From assembly GCA_024180945.1 (NCBI GenBank), contig JAKSGN010000033.1, forward strand, positions 1,674,001 through 1,738,000: a DNA stretch of 64,000 nt, given 5' to 3'. A model generated the notes under the pieces. It was not told the origin of the DNA. It ran no database searches and worked only from the letters and a program-made list of their open reading frames with translations. The position numbers were made by a program, and so were the translations under genes. Every line of letters starts with the position of its first letter. Within the stretch, counting starts at the first letter, position 1. Positions 24,330 through 36,384 of this stretch are shown piece after piece. The stretch comes from Macrophomina tecta. Lineage: Eukaryota; Ascomycota; Dothideomycetes; Botryosphaeriales; Botryosphaeriaceae.

Positions 24330-25170
24330 TATTTGCTTGGTTAATTACAGGATTACTGGAACGTTCACCAGACATCTGGGTGTTCGGGTAAAAACTATTA
24401 ACTATATTAGAAGCGCTCTAGAATTTAAACCTTGCTTAGTATTTTCCAAATCAGCATAATAATTAGCAGATACCTTAGACGTATTTACGTCTAATAGCAC
24501 AAGGTAACTTCTAAGAAAGGCCTAAGTGACTTAATTGTGACACAAGGCCCGCGAAGAGGCGGGTAGTGGGGTTAAATGTAAGTGAAGAGCTTATAGGTGC
24601 TTGTATAAGCCTTATTATCGCTTGATCTGTTGAAACCCTTCCAGAAGCTAGGGAGAAGATAAAAGGATGTCTTTAGAGAATAATACAGCACTGGGGGAGA
24701 TATTAAAAGAATGATTCGTAACTTTAGCTGTTTAAGTAAACCGGTAAGTATTGTTCGTCTTAGATAAGTCTGTAGCAAGAAGAGCCCCCTTAGTCTTAGT
24801 TCTTGTGATATTTTAAGTTATTTCCCACGGTCGACAGCTGGCCACACTGTATGCATTATATGATCGAGGATATACGCTCTAAGAGAGAACTAAGAGCGGT
24901 CTGGAAGAATAGAGTTTAGCATGTAAGGGCACTATCTTGTCACCAAAAGTCGAGATGTGATACATATGCCGCAAAAATGTCCTCGCAAATAATGCTACTA
25001 TGTTTAAAATATGGACCATTTAATACTTGGTCTGATGGAAAGAAGATCGAGATACCTATTTGATTAACCGAAAAGATGCGGCCAAAAAAAAAAAAAAAAA
25101 AAGTGAGAACTTTGCCGTAACCCATGCTGACGTGTTTGAGTATACTACCAATCATCGGAGCTAGGCGAGC
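24330..25170. other. AT-rich, TpA-rich island, possible RIP-degraded repeat
   Basis: Base composition changes abruptly here to strongly AT-rich, with many TA dinucleotides and stops in all frames. One minus frame (about 24572-24778) still reads FYLLPSFWKGFNRSSDNKAY. This is what repeat-induced point mutation leaves of a transposon in Pezizomycotina. No element family or terminal repeats could be identified. Confidence 0.5.
25084..25103. repeat. Poly(A) tract, 20 nt
   Basis: Twenty consecutive A inside the AT-rich island. Confidence 0.9.
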
Positions 25171-26238
25171 TGTTGGGGAACTGCTAATCGGTAATTATCC
25201 ATAGCTCTTGTACCCATCCGTTGGATTGCCGCGGATCGTCTTGGAAAGGCTAGAGGCGCACTGGCCGACTTCCATTACGAAGGTCTGTTGAACCTAAACA
25301 GAACGCTGACGGTCCACACGTTAGTTGCTGTGGTTCCATTTTATGCCAAAATCAGTGGTTCATCATTCTGAAATTTAATCCACTTGTTCAAGTAGATATC
25401 GGTCTGATGGTCTGATGAATACTAAAACTTGTGTCACTGGCCGTTCCGCAATTCTGTTTTTCACAACTATTGAGAATGAAAAGTGGATTGACCGCCTGTT
25501 GAATACCAACAATGGCTATAGTAAATACCTGGAACCTCTAAATTTAGCATCCGTACCAGCCCACACAATCGTGGTATTCAACGTTCATAAAATGGGTTGA
25601 ATATGTCGCGGAACAGAACCACCAAAGGCATCTACCTAAACCCAGTCCCGCGGGAGAGTTTCCCGGCGCCTTGCCATCTTCGAGGTCCTCAATCTTCGTG
25701 TCATTTAATATAATTAATCTCCCCTGTGGAAGGCACATTCGACCAGGAGGCAAGTCGCAGACACTTTGCTGCACGGTCTTCCATGACGGTCTTTGGAGAG
25801 GCCCAGAGCAAGCCCAAATCCTCAGAAGCTTCTCTCGGAGAAAAAGGTTTATTTCATACAAGTAGAGCCCGAGTTGGAAAGGCAAGGGTGGCCGACAAAC
25901 AAAAAACAAACAAATAAATGTTTTGTAAATCTTTGCTTATCGACTGCTCTGATTGGTCAGTATGCAAATACTTACGAAATATTTGATTATTTCTTTTATT
26001 ATTGGCTACCTTGTGGAAAGGCCATGGAGGTCCTCCACTTAGGGATAGTTCAATACCTTCTGCTACGTTCTGATGATTTGGATCGGCAACGCCTCGAGAG
26101 CCCCATTTACCTTCTTCTACTTTTGCCCTTGAAGACCCAGGTTGAGACAAGGAAAAGCTTCGAGGCTATTTCCATGCCATGCCCGACACACGTCGCTGTT
26201 GCTCGAGCAGAAGCCATCTACAAGTCATTAAGTCGAAT

Positions 26239-26260
26239 AGCGAGGCATGCATGCCTCGCT
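26239..26260. repeat. Perfect 22-bp palindrome
   Basis: The arm AGCGAGGCATG is followed at once by its exact reverse complement, with no spacer. It lies in a gene-free stretch and could form a cruciform or bind a dimeric regulator. No function is known. Confidence 0.85.
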
Positions 26261-28559
26261 GAGCGTAGACGGAATATTCCACATAAGACATCCTTGAAGA
26301 AGGCTTGCATCTGTCCAGCAGTAACGGGTTACGTACCCACGGAGAGCCTGCTCTTTTTATTGTGAAGGGCATCGCACAAAGCAGCAAGTTGATGGTGGCT
26401 TCGAATCTAGAGAAACTTATAGCGTTTTGATCAATAGAGAGATGACCCCATGTTAAAACCCTTGCGCATGCACCAAAGTCGGATGCCTGGTAAATGGAGC
26501 ACCTACTGCATTTACGCTTCTTTGATTTGGTGATCACACGTTCGAGCCCCCCCTGGACTGACGACGAGCTCCCGGAAAGCCTTGGCCTTTGTTTTCTTTT
26601 TGCCCAGTGAAGCACAGCCGGCAGAACGTAGTCAGCGCTCCAAGGATCCATGGTGCACGGACAAACCGAGCTTGCGAGGTCTGAAGTGTGACAGTGAGAA
26701 CTCATCCAGACATGAGTATCCGGAAAGGCTGCTCAAACTTCCGTTCCGACGAGGGCTTGAAATGCTGATAACTGAAGGAGAGGGCTGTGCTGCCTCCGAG
26801 CCCGTGGATGGATTCCAATTATCCATGCGGCAAGAGTTGATTCCAACTTCCTTGGAGCTGGTTTAGATGATGGCCCACGTGCCGAGTCATCGATTTAGGT
26901 GACTGTGATTCCTTGTTGAGGCAATAGTTACCGAAAACGGAAAGGATCTCGCGAGATACGAGGCCACGAGTAGCTTGAGAGCGCAGCGTTCCATTCCATC
27001 GCAGGAAGGCATGCACTTCACGATTGCCGACAGGCTGAGGCAAAGCAGTGTATGATCGAGAGGCGGAGCCAAAGGTCAAGAGGCGGAGGCGGGCACGACT
27101 ACGAAATGACGATTAACGGAGAAAGCTATGAACGGCGGCGGTGTACTGGAGATGGCAACGCAGGATTGGTGGGGGGTTCAAAGCGGTGAGGACAGCTGTG
27201 ATATTCTTGGGCGAAGTACAGACAACGTTGCCGGGGTTGGTGGGTCTCTGGAGATTTGGAGGTAGTGTAAAGCTGCATAATTGGGAAATGTTGTGGATCG
27301 GAGCATAAACGCTGCGACCAGACCCGGTAGACGCTTTTGTATGAATCAAGGCAATACTCTCCACAGTCGGGATGCGACACGCACATGCGGCAGGAAGGAG
27401 GTGTGGATAGAACGGTTGCCTATAGGGTCGCGAGTAGACAATGCTGCTCCCCTCCGCGCGAGACGTAGGAGTCGGGGCTCTCGCTCAGAGCACCGGGCGA
27501 TGCAGGCCGATGACGCGCAAGGTGGGAAAATATCGCGCATCAGCGCGCAGAGGCCGGAAGGTAAAAGTGTGCTGGCGAGGTCGGGATGATGTGGCTATGC
27601 GGGCCGGGCAAGGCGTCCTTGTAATTACACAGTAGCAACGTGTGATCCGTGGGTGAGACGGCGTTGCAGAAAGCGGCAAAGCACGGAAGCTTCCCGCGGC
27701 GCATTTGCGCCTGCAGGGCCCGGGCCAGACAAGCTCAGGAAGGATGGTTAAGACGAGGCAGACAGGCGGCTGCGCAGGCGTGGTCAGGCCCCGGTTGCTC
27801 GTATAGGCTGATGATGGGCGCGTCGCGAGTCGACAGGTGATGGCGAGCAGCCACGCCGGAAAGAACGGCAATAAGGCTGCATGCCAAGAGAGCCGCGCGG
27901 ACGGAAAGGCTTCAGTGCTCGCGCGCAGCGAAGCCAAGTTGCTGTTTCGCCGGCCTGTCGCTTCCGTAACGTGGGAGCTGTCGCAGCGCACGGGAGGGGC
28001 CTGCGGCCTGCGCGGCCAATAGCGGCAGCCGAGGCACGCAGCGCTTACGTGCGACCGGCGCCCAGCTGCCGGAGCCAAGATTGGGCCAAGAGCGAGCAGA
28101 AAGCTTCGCTCTGCGGCTGTGGGCCTTGCTCGGCGTTCGCGCGCGCAACGCCTGCTGTGTGCGGGCAGGGTCGGTGGCTCAGCTGCAGGCGCAGCAGAAG
28201 TGGCGGCGGCCGCATGCCAGCCCAGCGCGTGCTGATTCGGGGACCGGGCGTCAGGTGCGCTGCGAGCTGTGGCGGGTTCGAGATTCGTCGAGTTCGCTGC
28301 TGATCCCGCCCGGCCAGCTAGTGGATAAATCCCAGCCTTGTCGCCCGCTCCCTTGCGCCCATAATAATCTACGGCTGCCCGCACCTCTGCGACTGCGACT
28401 GCGACTCCGCCTCCGCGTCTCACGCCCTCCGCACACCCGCCCTCCCTACAACCTCGCCGCCCACCCAAAGTCTATCACTCGTGCGTGCGCACCAGCCTGC
28501 CTTCCCGCGCCGAACACTAACACCACGTCATCAACCAGAACACCCACCGCTGCCTCACC

Positions 28560-29027
28560 ATGTCCAACCAAGGCTACTACGGAGGGCCCCCTCAGGGCTA
28601 TCCTCAACAACCTCAGGCTGCGTGAGTCTCCGACCTCTTCTTCCTCGTCCATAGCACGTCGTCTCTGCGGCGACAACGTCCGCCCTGTGAGAATGCAGTG
28701 CTGACTCCGCGCAGTTACGGAGGCCCCCCTCCCCAAGGCTACGGCTATCCTCCTCCTGGCCAGGTCAGTCTCATATGTCTCACGTTTTTCTCGCCCACGT
28801 GTGTTGATCGTTGTCGCAGATGCAATACCAGGGCCCTCCTCAGACCGTCGTCGTGAAGGAGAAGAAGGACCGTGGCTGCCTGGGCACCTGTCTGGCTGTT
28901 CTTTGCTGTTGCTTCGTTTGTGAGGAAGGTTGCGAATGCTGCGCAGAGTGCTGCGAGGTGAGTAACGTGGTGAGGCCTACGCGTGATTCTCGCTAACAGC
29001 GTACCAGTGCGCCGAGGACTGCTGTTA
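28560..29027 (+). CDS. Small CYSTM-type cysteine-rich membrane-associated protein
   Basis: There are four small exons: 28560-28621, 28715-28763, 28820-28957 and 29007-29027, giving 89 residues. The N-terminal half is Gly/Tyr/Pro/Gln-rich ([14 protein letters not shown], then [16 protein letters not shown]). A basic KEKKDRGC hinge follows. The C-terminal half is a compact cysteine-rich hydrophobic segment ([19 protein letters not shown], then CCAECCECAEDCC). This two-part design defines the CYSTM family of stress-associated eukaryotic peptides. In that family the cysteine-rich end inserts in or is lipidated at membranes, and members have been linked to tolerance of metals and other stress. The specific role here is unknown. 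The last exon encodes only the final six residues. Confidence 0.85.
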
Positions 29028-30010
29028 AACGACTGGCTTCTACATCGATGATCTCTCTTATTCCGAAACATGAGACACAATTGCGTCGCTTGCAACCATG
29101 TCTGCGACGACGTCTAACATATGGCCAAGAAGGCCAGCGCCGTCAAGGCTGGATTTGATACCCACAACATTGCGGCTTGGGTAACGATTGGGCGGAAACA
29201 GCGCCATGGACACCAGCGTTGGCACCTGTGAAGCTGGGATCGGCCTATGCGGAAGGGAACAAAGCAACATAGTTGACCCCGAGCCTGCTCTGCAGACGAC
29301 ATGACAACTTCCTTTAACATCTTGACGACAATCGATTACCCTGTACCTGTGATGATAGTAATTTTATTGGCACACCCTCCATCTGCTCCTCTTTGGCACT
29401 TCGCGTGAATAGTGAAGCTTCGTGATCTCTGTCAAGCACCATTCGCGTCAGGCATACGCTGTCGACCTGTCATACCAAAACGTCTCTGAGCTTCTCCCGC
29501 CGCGCAAATGATGCGGCCTGCGTTTTGACCGACTGGAAGCAGGCGCACACAGGGTACGAAGCAGTCATCGGGGCGTAAGTTTCATATAGGAATGCAAAAT
29601 CTACATCTGGGAGATTGCTTCGACGACGTTACGTCTATTGTTGCTGCAGGTGAAGGTCAATTGTGTTGCGCGGCAGGAGTTCTCCGGAGCTCTCCAATCG
29701 ACTGCGGGGAGAAGTGGACCCTGTGCACGGCAACCTTTGGGCCTGTGGCATCAGTCTAGTGAAGTGGAACGCATTCTGGTAGCGATTGAGTTGTTTCAGC
29801 ACGCCAAAGATATGGCAGCGTGTGGTGGTACGGTGCCGTGGGTATGCACGGTGCGGTAATAGCTGGGGGGGAGTTCGGCAGGGGAAGTCTTGGCACTGAC
29901 GATTGGCGGAAGCTCTGGGATAGGTGTTCGTTACGCGCGGCTTCAGCGCGAGCTTTCATCAACACCACTGCCCTTCAATTGCCTTTGCTTCTTCCACCCC
30001 AAGCTCGACC
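29028..30010. other. Intergenic between CYSTM gene and STT3
   Basis: No gene is supported. The stretch holds the CYSTM 3' region and the STT3 promoter; the 60 bp before the STT3 ATG are C/T-rich. Confidence 0.45.
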
Positions 30011-32515
30011 ATGGCTGCCGCCGCGGAGACGAGCTTTTTGGAGGGCGCCACGGGTCGAAACACCCGTGGCATGCTCCGCATCATCATTCTGGCCACTATT
30101 GCAGCTGCCGCTGTCTCCAGCCGCCTCTTCAGTGTCATCCGTTTCGAGAGCATCATCCACGAATGTTCGTGCCCCAGGCCCCTCTGGACATCGCATTGGC
30201 TAATTGGGTGCTCATAGTCGATCCCTGGTTCAATTTCCGCGCCACCAAATACCTCGTCAAGCATGGCTTTTACAGCTTCTGGGACTGGTTCGATGACCGT
30301 AAGCCTTTCACCACAGCTTACCCCCATATGCACTCATTCCCACAATTTGGACGACGTCGGGATACATTGCTAACGCTTACTTGCCACAGGCACATGGCAT
30401 CCATTGGGTCGTGTTACTGGTGGTACTCTCTACCCCGGCCTGATGGTCACCAGCGGCGTAATCTACCACCTCCTCCGCTTCCTCACGATTCCTGTCGATA
30501 TTCGCAACATTTGTGTCCTCCTAGCGCCCGCTTTCTCCGGCCTCACCGCACTGGCTACATACTTGCTCACCTCCGAGATGTCCGAGTCTCCCTCGGCTGG
30601 TCTGCTCGCCGCCGCCTTCATGGGCATAACTCCGGGCTACATCTCGCGCTCGGTTGCTGGCAGCTACGACAACGAGGCCATTGCCATCTTCTTGTTGGTA
30701 TTCACCTTTTTCCTGTGGATCAAGGCTCTGAAGAATGGCTCTGCCTTCTGGGGTGCCCTCTGTGCGCTCTTCTATGGCTACATGGTCTCTGCTTGGGGTG
30801 GATACGTCTTCATCACCAACCTGCTCCCGCTGCACGCCTTTGTGCTCATTTGTATGGGCCGGTATAGCCCGCGCCTCTACGTCAGCTATACCACGTGGTA
30901 CGCGCTTGGTACGCTCGCTAGTATGCAGATTCCTTTCGTGGGTTTCTTGCCCATCAGAAGTAGCGAACATATGGCCGCGCTCGGTAAGTGCTCCATTACA
31001 TCCAATCCGAATCTTGTACTAACGATCTAAAGGTGTGTTCGGATTGCTCCAGATTGTTGGTTTTACCGAGTGGGTAAGGACGCAGCTCCCAAGCCGACAG
31101 TTCCAGACCCTACTTCGCAGCCTCGTCCTGTTGATCTTCGTCATTGGTTTTGGTGGTCTTGTCCTTCTCACGGTTTCTGGCGTGATCGCTCCCTGGACTG
31201 GCCGCTTCTATTCTCTTTGGGATACCGGATACGCCAAGATCCATATCCCCATTATTGCATCAGTCTCTGAGCACCAGCCCACCGCGTGGCCCGCTTTCTT
31301 CTTTGACCTCAACATGATGATCTGGCTCTTCCCTGCTGGAGTATACATGTGCTTCCGCAAGCTAACCGATGAGCAAGTCTTCGTCGTCATCTATGCCGTT
31401 CTTGCCAGCTACTTCGCCGGGGTCATGGTCCGTCTGATGTTGACTCTCACTCCTGTCGTTTGTGTTGCCGCAGCCATGGCCTTGTCTCAGATCCTGGACT
31501 CGTACTTGGTCGTACAGACCCCTGCGGCGACTGTCAATGCCAAGGCTAAGGAGAACGGATCTAGTGTCGAGGAAGTTGCTTCTACCATTCTTCCGGCTTC
31601 TCTCCGTTCGACTCGTCAGCCCGTTGTCGGCATTTACTCTTATGCGTCGAAGCTCACTGTTGTGGCATCGACCACGATTTACCTGCTCCTCTTCGTTCTG
31701 CACTGCACTTGGGTCACTTCAAATGCCTATTCCTCTCCCTCCGTCGTCTTGGCGAGCAGGCTTCCCGATGGAAGCCAGCACATTATTGACGACTATCGCG
31801 AGGCTTACTACTGGCTGCGTCAGAACACCCCGGAGAATGCTAAGATCATGTCTTGGTGGGACTACGGCTACCAGATTGGTGGCATGGCTGACAGACCCAC
31901 GCTTGTGGACAACAACACCTGGAACAACACTCACATTGCCACTGTTGGCAAAGCCATGAGTTCGCGTGAAGAGGTCAGCTATCCCATCATGCGCCAGCAT
32001 GAAGTCGATTATGTTCTTGTTGTCTTCGGAGGACTTCTCGGCTACTCAGGCGATGATATCAACAAGTTCTTGTGGATGGTCAGGATTGCTGAGGGCATCT
32101 GGCCTGATGAGGTCAAGGAACGTGACTTTTTTACCTCCAGGGGCGAGTACCGCGTTGATGACCAGGCCACCCCTACGATGAGGAATAGCTTGATGTATGT
32201 TCTCATCATTTCCCTGCACTCTACATCTACTGACGAGCTTCTAGGTACAAGATGTCTTATTACAACTACAACTCACTCTTCCCTGCTGGCCAAGCCACTG
32301 ATCGTGTTCGCGGAGCTCGTCTCCCTGCTGAAGGCCCTCAGCTGAGCACTGTTGAGGAGGCTTTTACCAGCGAGAACTGGATCATCCGTATCTATAAGGT
32401 CAAGGATTTGGATAACCTGGGCAGAGACCACGCAAGCGCCATGGCATTCGAGAAGGGCAACAAGAAGAAACGTGCAGCTAAGAAGAAGGGACCCAAAGTT
32501 CTGCGCGTCGAGTAG
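30011..32515 (+). CDS. STT3: Oligosaccharyltransferase catalytic subunit STT3
   Basis: There are five exons: 30011-30164, 30218-30298, 30390-30983, 31033-32194 and 32245-32515, giving 753 residues, close to the usual fungal STT3 length. The protein transfers the Glc3Man9GlcNAc2 glycan from dolichol pyrophosphate to Asn-X-Ser/Thr in the ER lumen. Visible hallmarks are the first metal-site motif in EFDPWFNFR (Asp53), the SVAGSYDNE loop, and about a dozen hydrophobic helices. The sequon-recognition motif WWDYG is at 551-555. It is followed by DNNTWNNTH, a conserved glycosylated segment. The C-terminus is Lys-rich (KKKRAAKKK). The start is the first Met before a short cytosolic tail and the first helix. 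The final intron splits the Met-Tyr junction before KMSYYNY, a position where the frame is restored exactly. Confidence 0.96.
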
Positions 32516-33396
32516 GCACCGACTGCTTTGGATTTGCAGAGCTTTTCTTTATTTGAGCGGGGAAAAAAAGTGAACCGGTCTTAGATGTGTATATTAAAGA
32601 CGCCAGAAAATCGAGGGCGTTGGTGAAGTATAAAATTGATGTTGTCTGCTTTGATAGCCCAGGCGCGTAGTGTGTCGATTTTTTTTCCCCCCTCATTGTG
32701 CCCTCGCTACAGGAAGAGGGCATAGTAACGTATAGAAGTTGCCGGCAGGTCGTCGCATACAGCATAGTCTGACAGTCACGCTGACCGAATGCAGAAAGGC
32801 GATGCCATGAGATTCAGTGCTTCCACGTGTTCTGAACACTGCCACACCTTGAGCGGTGTGTTGACGAAACGAGTGCCCGGATGCGAGTGTAACAATTTTT
32901 TTTTTTTTCTTACACATTACGTCCGCATAGTTGCTTCGATTGCCCTGACGTAGTCACGTCGTTGCTGAAGGCCGCAGACGGGAGTAAGCGAAGCCGCTGA
33001 TGGCTCGCTGTGCAACTACTACTCTATAACACAATTGGTTCTATCGTTTGCCATTGCCGTGCGACTTTTGTCTGGGACCCAGTGGACGTACGCATCTTAC
33101 TTCGTGAGCTTCGAATTACTCTCTCTGCCGGTCACACTCAGGCTGTCGTCTGGCGAACCAGACCTGCTGCCAGCACGACCTCGCACGCGCCTTCCCTACA
33201 TCGCACCCGCCAGACTGGCTATGCTCTTTTTGGCTGTTTCACGTGCGCTCAAAGGACGCCCTCCCATTATGACGAAGCTACTGAAATTCCTTCTTATTTA
33301 GACCGCCGTCGCCGTCGAACCCGCCACCCTTACCCATGCGCCCTACCGGACTGGTTCTTCGAGGCAGTCATCCCAGGCTTCTCGGTCGATGACTTT
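32516..33396. other. Intergenic; may hide a 5' exon of the next gene
   Basis: Up to about 33200 nothing is recognisable; short T-tracts lie near 32680 and 32897. From about 33270 the frame of the next gene already reads like protein (HYDEATEIPSYLDRRRRR, then PDWFFEAVIPGFSVDDF) but has no ATG, so an unrecognised first exon may lie here. Confidence 0.45.
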
Positions 33397-35660
33397 ATGA
33401 GAAAACACCGTAGGCGGAAAAGAATGACTTCGCGGTCTCCTTCTCCTCCTTCGCCGGGCCCTTTGCCCGTCGTGCCACTGAGCCGGCACTCTCATGGTGA
33501 TCAACTGACGCCACCCCTCCTACATTACCCAGGATTCTATGGCCCGCCTCTGCCACACCCTATGTTACCTTTAGCACCTATGCAACCGAAAGGTCCAGTA
33601 TCACCACGTGGCCCTTCCTCACCAATGCCCGTCCACGACCACGTCCACTCAGAGGAAGTCGCGATCACGCACTCGAAGGATTCACCTGTGACCACTTCTG
33701 ACAGCTACTTCGATGATCCGTACAACAACAAGACGCCTCAATACACACCGACTCGCAAGTTTGTGGCACTTCAGCATCACATTTGCTCAATCTGTCGCCG
33801 GCCTCGCTCTACCAGATACCAGCGGCAGAACCCTCTCGTTCCTGGCCAACAAATCATTCCTGAACCGTGCCGCAAGTGTCGCTCAGCCGTCAGCTCAAGC
33901 TCTAGTGAGGACGACGGGAAGGTCATCGTCAACCAGCCTGGCAAGAGGGCTGTAAGAGAGAGTGAGCGTGTGCGGATCATCGCCATGAGTAACAACGAGC
34001 GTAGTGGCAGAGGTCGTTGCCGCCGCCGCCACCACGACCACGACCACCCCACCCACTACAGGCATGATATCTTTTGATAAAGAGAAATTGGCCCTTGTAT
34101 GCTAACTGCATGTCAGGTCCGGTAGCAGAACGAGGGTCACCATTCATGAGCGCGCCAATAGCCCACTATCTCCAGCTAGACGCCACGGTAAAAACGACGG
34201 TTATGATGTCCTTACCATCGAGGAGGCCGGGAGCGATTCTCCCGAAAGCCATCGCAGGCCTGGAAGCCACACAAGGATCCATATCAGAGGCGGTGACGGG
34301 GTACACCGCGGGCAATCTCATCACGAGCCTCCTCTCTCCCCTAGAGATGATGATACTATTTTAGTCAGGCGGATGAGAGAGCTTCATAAATACTCTTCAA
34401 GCCCGGAGCCTCGACCAAAACATCACCCGGAATATTCTTCTTTAGGGCATGAATATGAATTCCATGCGTCTGGCGCTACGGGCCGTAGGCCCTCTGTTCC
34501 CCGGCAAATGAGCGATGCTGAACGCCATCTGAGTGAGCATTCTCGAGCTTTTCGTCATGGAGTCATGGTTGCGGTTCCGAACAGAGGTGCGGCCCATTCG
34601 CCGCCTGTCCATCACTCCCGCGATACTGTGACCGAGAGACCTCCTGTCCCTGGACTGTCACAGAGATACAGCAAAAGCCATTCACCCCCGCGTCCTCCGA
34701 ATGGACCAAGGAGGCACTCTATTGCTCATGTGTCGCGCGGCATGGAAAAGGAGTACTCGAACACGAAGGTTCGCAGCATACTGCGCTCTCACAGCCGTCC
34801 TCGATCGGGCAACTGGTCAGAATTCCGACCTCCCGACAAAGATGATCACAGAAGGAATCTTGAACGTACAAAGCCTGACTACAAAAGCCCTCGGGTGTCT
34901 TTCGCACCAGAGCCGTCCGCATTGCGGCGGAGGGAGGGGTCGACTCCTGAGAAGCAGGAGCGAGATCACTGTCCAGATAGGGTTAGCAGTCACAGGCGCA
35001 GGCCTCATCTCGATGGAATCGCTAACGACGAAGGTATCACTATCCGCGTGTTCCTATTCCCATACGAATTGACCAGAATTGAAGCATACTAAGGAGTATT
35101 TAAACCTAGGATCTCATCGCTTGAGAGATTACGACTATTGGCAAGGGCCATCGTTATCAGGCTCACCACCCCCATCGGACGACCAAGCACACACAGCAGG
35201 TAGAGGTCCTGCAAGAGGTCACGTCGTTCGTAGGCCTTGTTTCAGTCTTGATGCGGTCGAAATTCCCACTGCACCCCGTGTTCGTCATGTGCCTGCTCCA
35301 GACCATGTCACGTATCACCGCTCTGCCAGTCCTCCGACTGGGCTCCACATGCAGGCACCGAGGACCTACTTCGACTATGCAGGCGAACACATTCTTCCGG
35401 AGATGAAGGAAGACGTCACTGGTTGGACGCAGCAATCGAATCCCGGCAGTAGCATTCTGAGCGGCGAGTCCTACAGGCTGGTCGATGTGAGAGACGTTGA
35501 CATAGTTGACGAAAGAGGTCGTAGGGTAAGGGTCCGCGAGATTGAAGAGACTCATCACCCAAGCTGGGAAGGCGGTCACGGCGGAGATGTGAATGAGAGA
35601 GGAAAGGCCGCCACAGCCAGCCGTAAGGCTGCACCACACACTGGTTCGAGGGGTGTCTAA
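33397..35660 (+). CDS. Arg/His/Ser/Pro-rich protein with a CxxC...CxxC site
   Basis: Model: exons 33397-34061, 34117-35033 and 35077-35660, giving 721 residues. The start is uncertain, because the frame stays open and protein-like for at least 40 codons upstream without an ATG. Intron 1 has a GC donor (AG/GCATGA), a CTAAC branch site and a CAG acceptor. Intron 2 is only 43 bp. A putative zinc-binding unit, CSICRRPRS...CRKCRSA, follows a Pro-rich N-terminal part. The rest is mostly disordered: RSGRGRCRRRHH, acidic/serine patches, and repeated R-S-H segments. The C-terminal part contains YRLVDVRDVDIVDERGRRVRVREIEE, which is more ordered. I recognise the CSIC/CRKC pattern as shared by uncharacterised ascomycete proteins but cannot give a function; a nucleic-acid role is plausible. 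Confidence 0.72.
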
Positions 35661-36384
35661 GATAATGGGCACATCTGTTTTGCTTAGGCTTTCAATGACA
35701 ATGACTAATCAGAAGGGCTTATTCGATGGGTGATAGAACGGTTGTTACAGGTGGTGGCCTCAATACTGTCCAGTGAAAGGAGGAAAGAGCGAGTTATCCG
35801 CGCATTGATAATCATAGAACTAGTCCCAGAACCCTCGAATTAGCAAGCATAATACAGGCAGCATTCTCAGCTGGAATTGAGTCTGAGGCTTGAGAATGGA
35901 AAAGCGGTCGACCTCATGTATTTGTAAACTTAAGCTTTGATATGCCAATGATGTCGACTTGGCGATTTGTTGTGATGCTTGCAGAATTCAAGCTCCAGCG
36001 ACTAGTTATCATTGTGACTTCTCGCTTGTATGTGCGAGAGTTGAAGACACTTAAGCTGTGAGTGAAGTCGCCGCCTGGCGAGACTAGTCCACAAATATGC
36101 GCTAGTAACAAAGTGGAAATAGCGTGCCAAGACTAGCGTGCAGCATCTTGGAGCTCCAGCATTTTCGCGTCAACTGCCTGCACGCCTTCACCCAACCATC
36201 CACGTTTGATCCCCTCCACCACCGCCTTCCGACCGCTCCTCTCATTACTTGCAACTCGACGCGTCTGCAGGCAATGAGAACCCAGACTCGCGCTTAATTC
36301 GGAAATCCAACCGCCTCACGGCCGTCGACAAGTTCATTTCCATCCTCGCCACGCCGGCGCGTTCTCTGACATACACCACCCAAT
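35661..36384. other. Intergenic, BRR2 promoter side
   Basis: No gene is supported. The 200 bp before the BRR2 ATG are C-rich with short pyrimidine runs. Confidence 0.45.

Larger units (their letters stand above)
22889..28559. other. Gene-poor stretch, partly AT-rich
   Basis: I could not support any gene. A minus frame at 26632-26826 (MDNWNPSTGSEAAQ, then SVISISSPRRNGSLSSLSG) has some protein-like character but no domain or splice partners. The 327-residue minus frame at 27485-28468 looks like a GC-rich shadow of the CYSTM gene promoter. AT-rich DNA lies at 24330-25170, a 20-nt poly(A) at 25084-25103, and a palindrome at 26239-26260. Confidence 0.45.

Noticed and set aside
27485..28468. 327-residue minus-strand open frame upstream of the CYSTM gene
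   Set aside because: Ala/Arg/Pro-rich with no domain, lies over a GC-rich promoter region, and has a start region of Gly/Arg repeats; typical of a chance frame.
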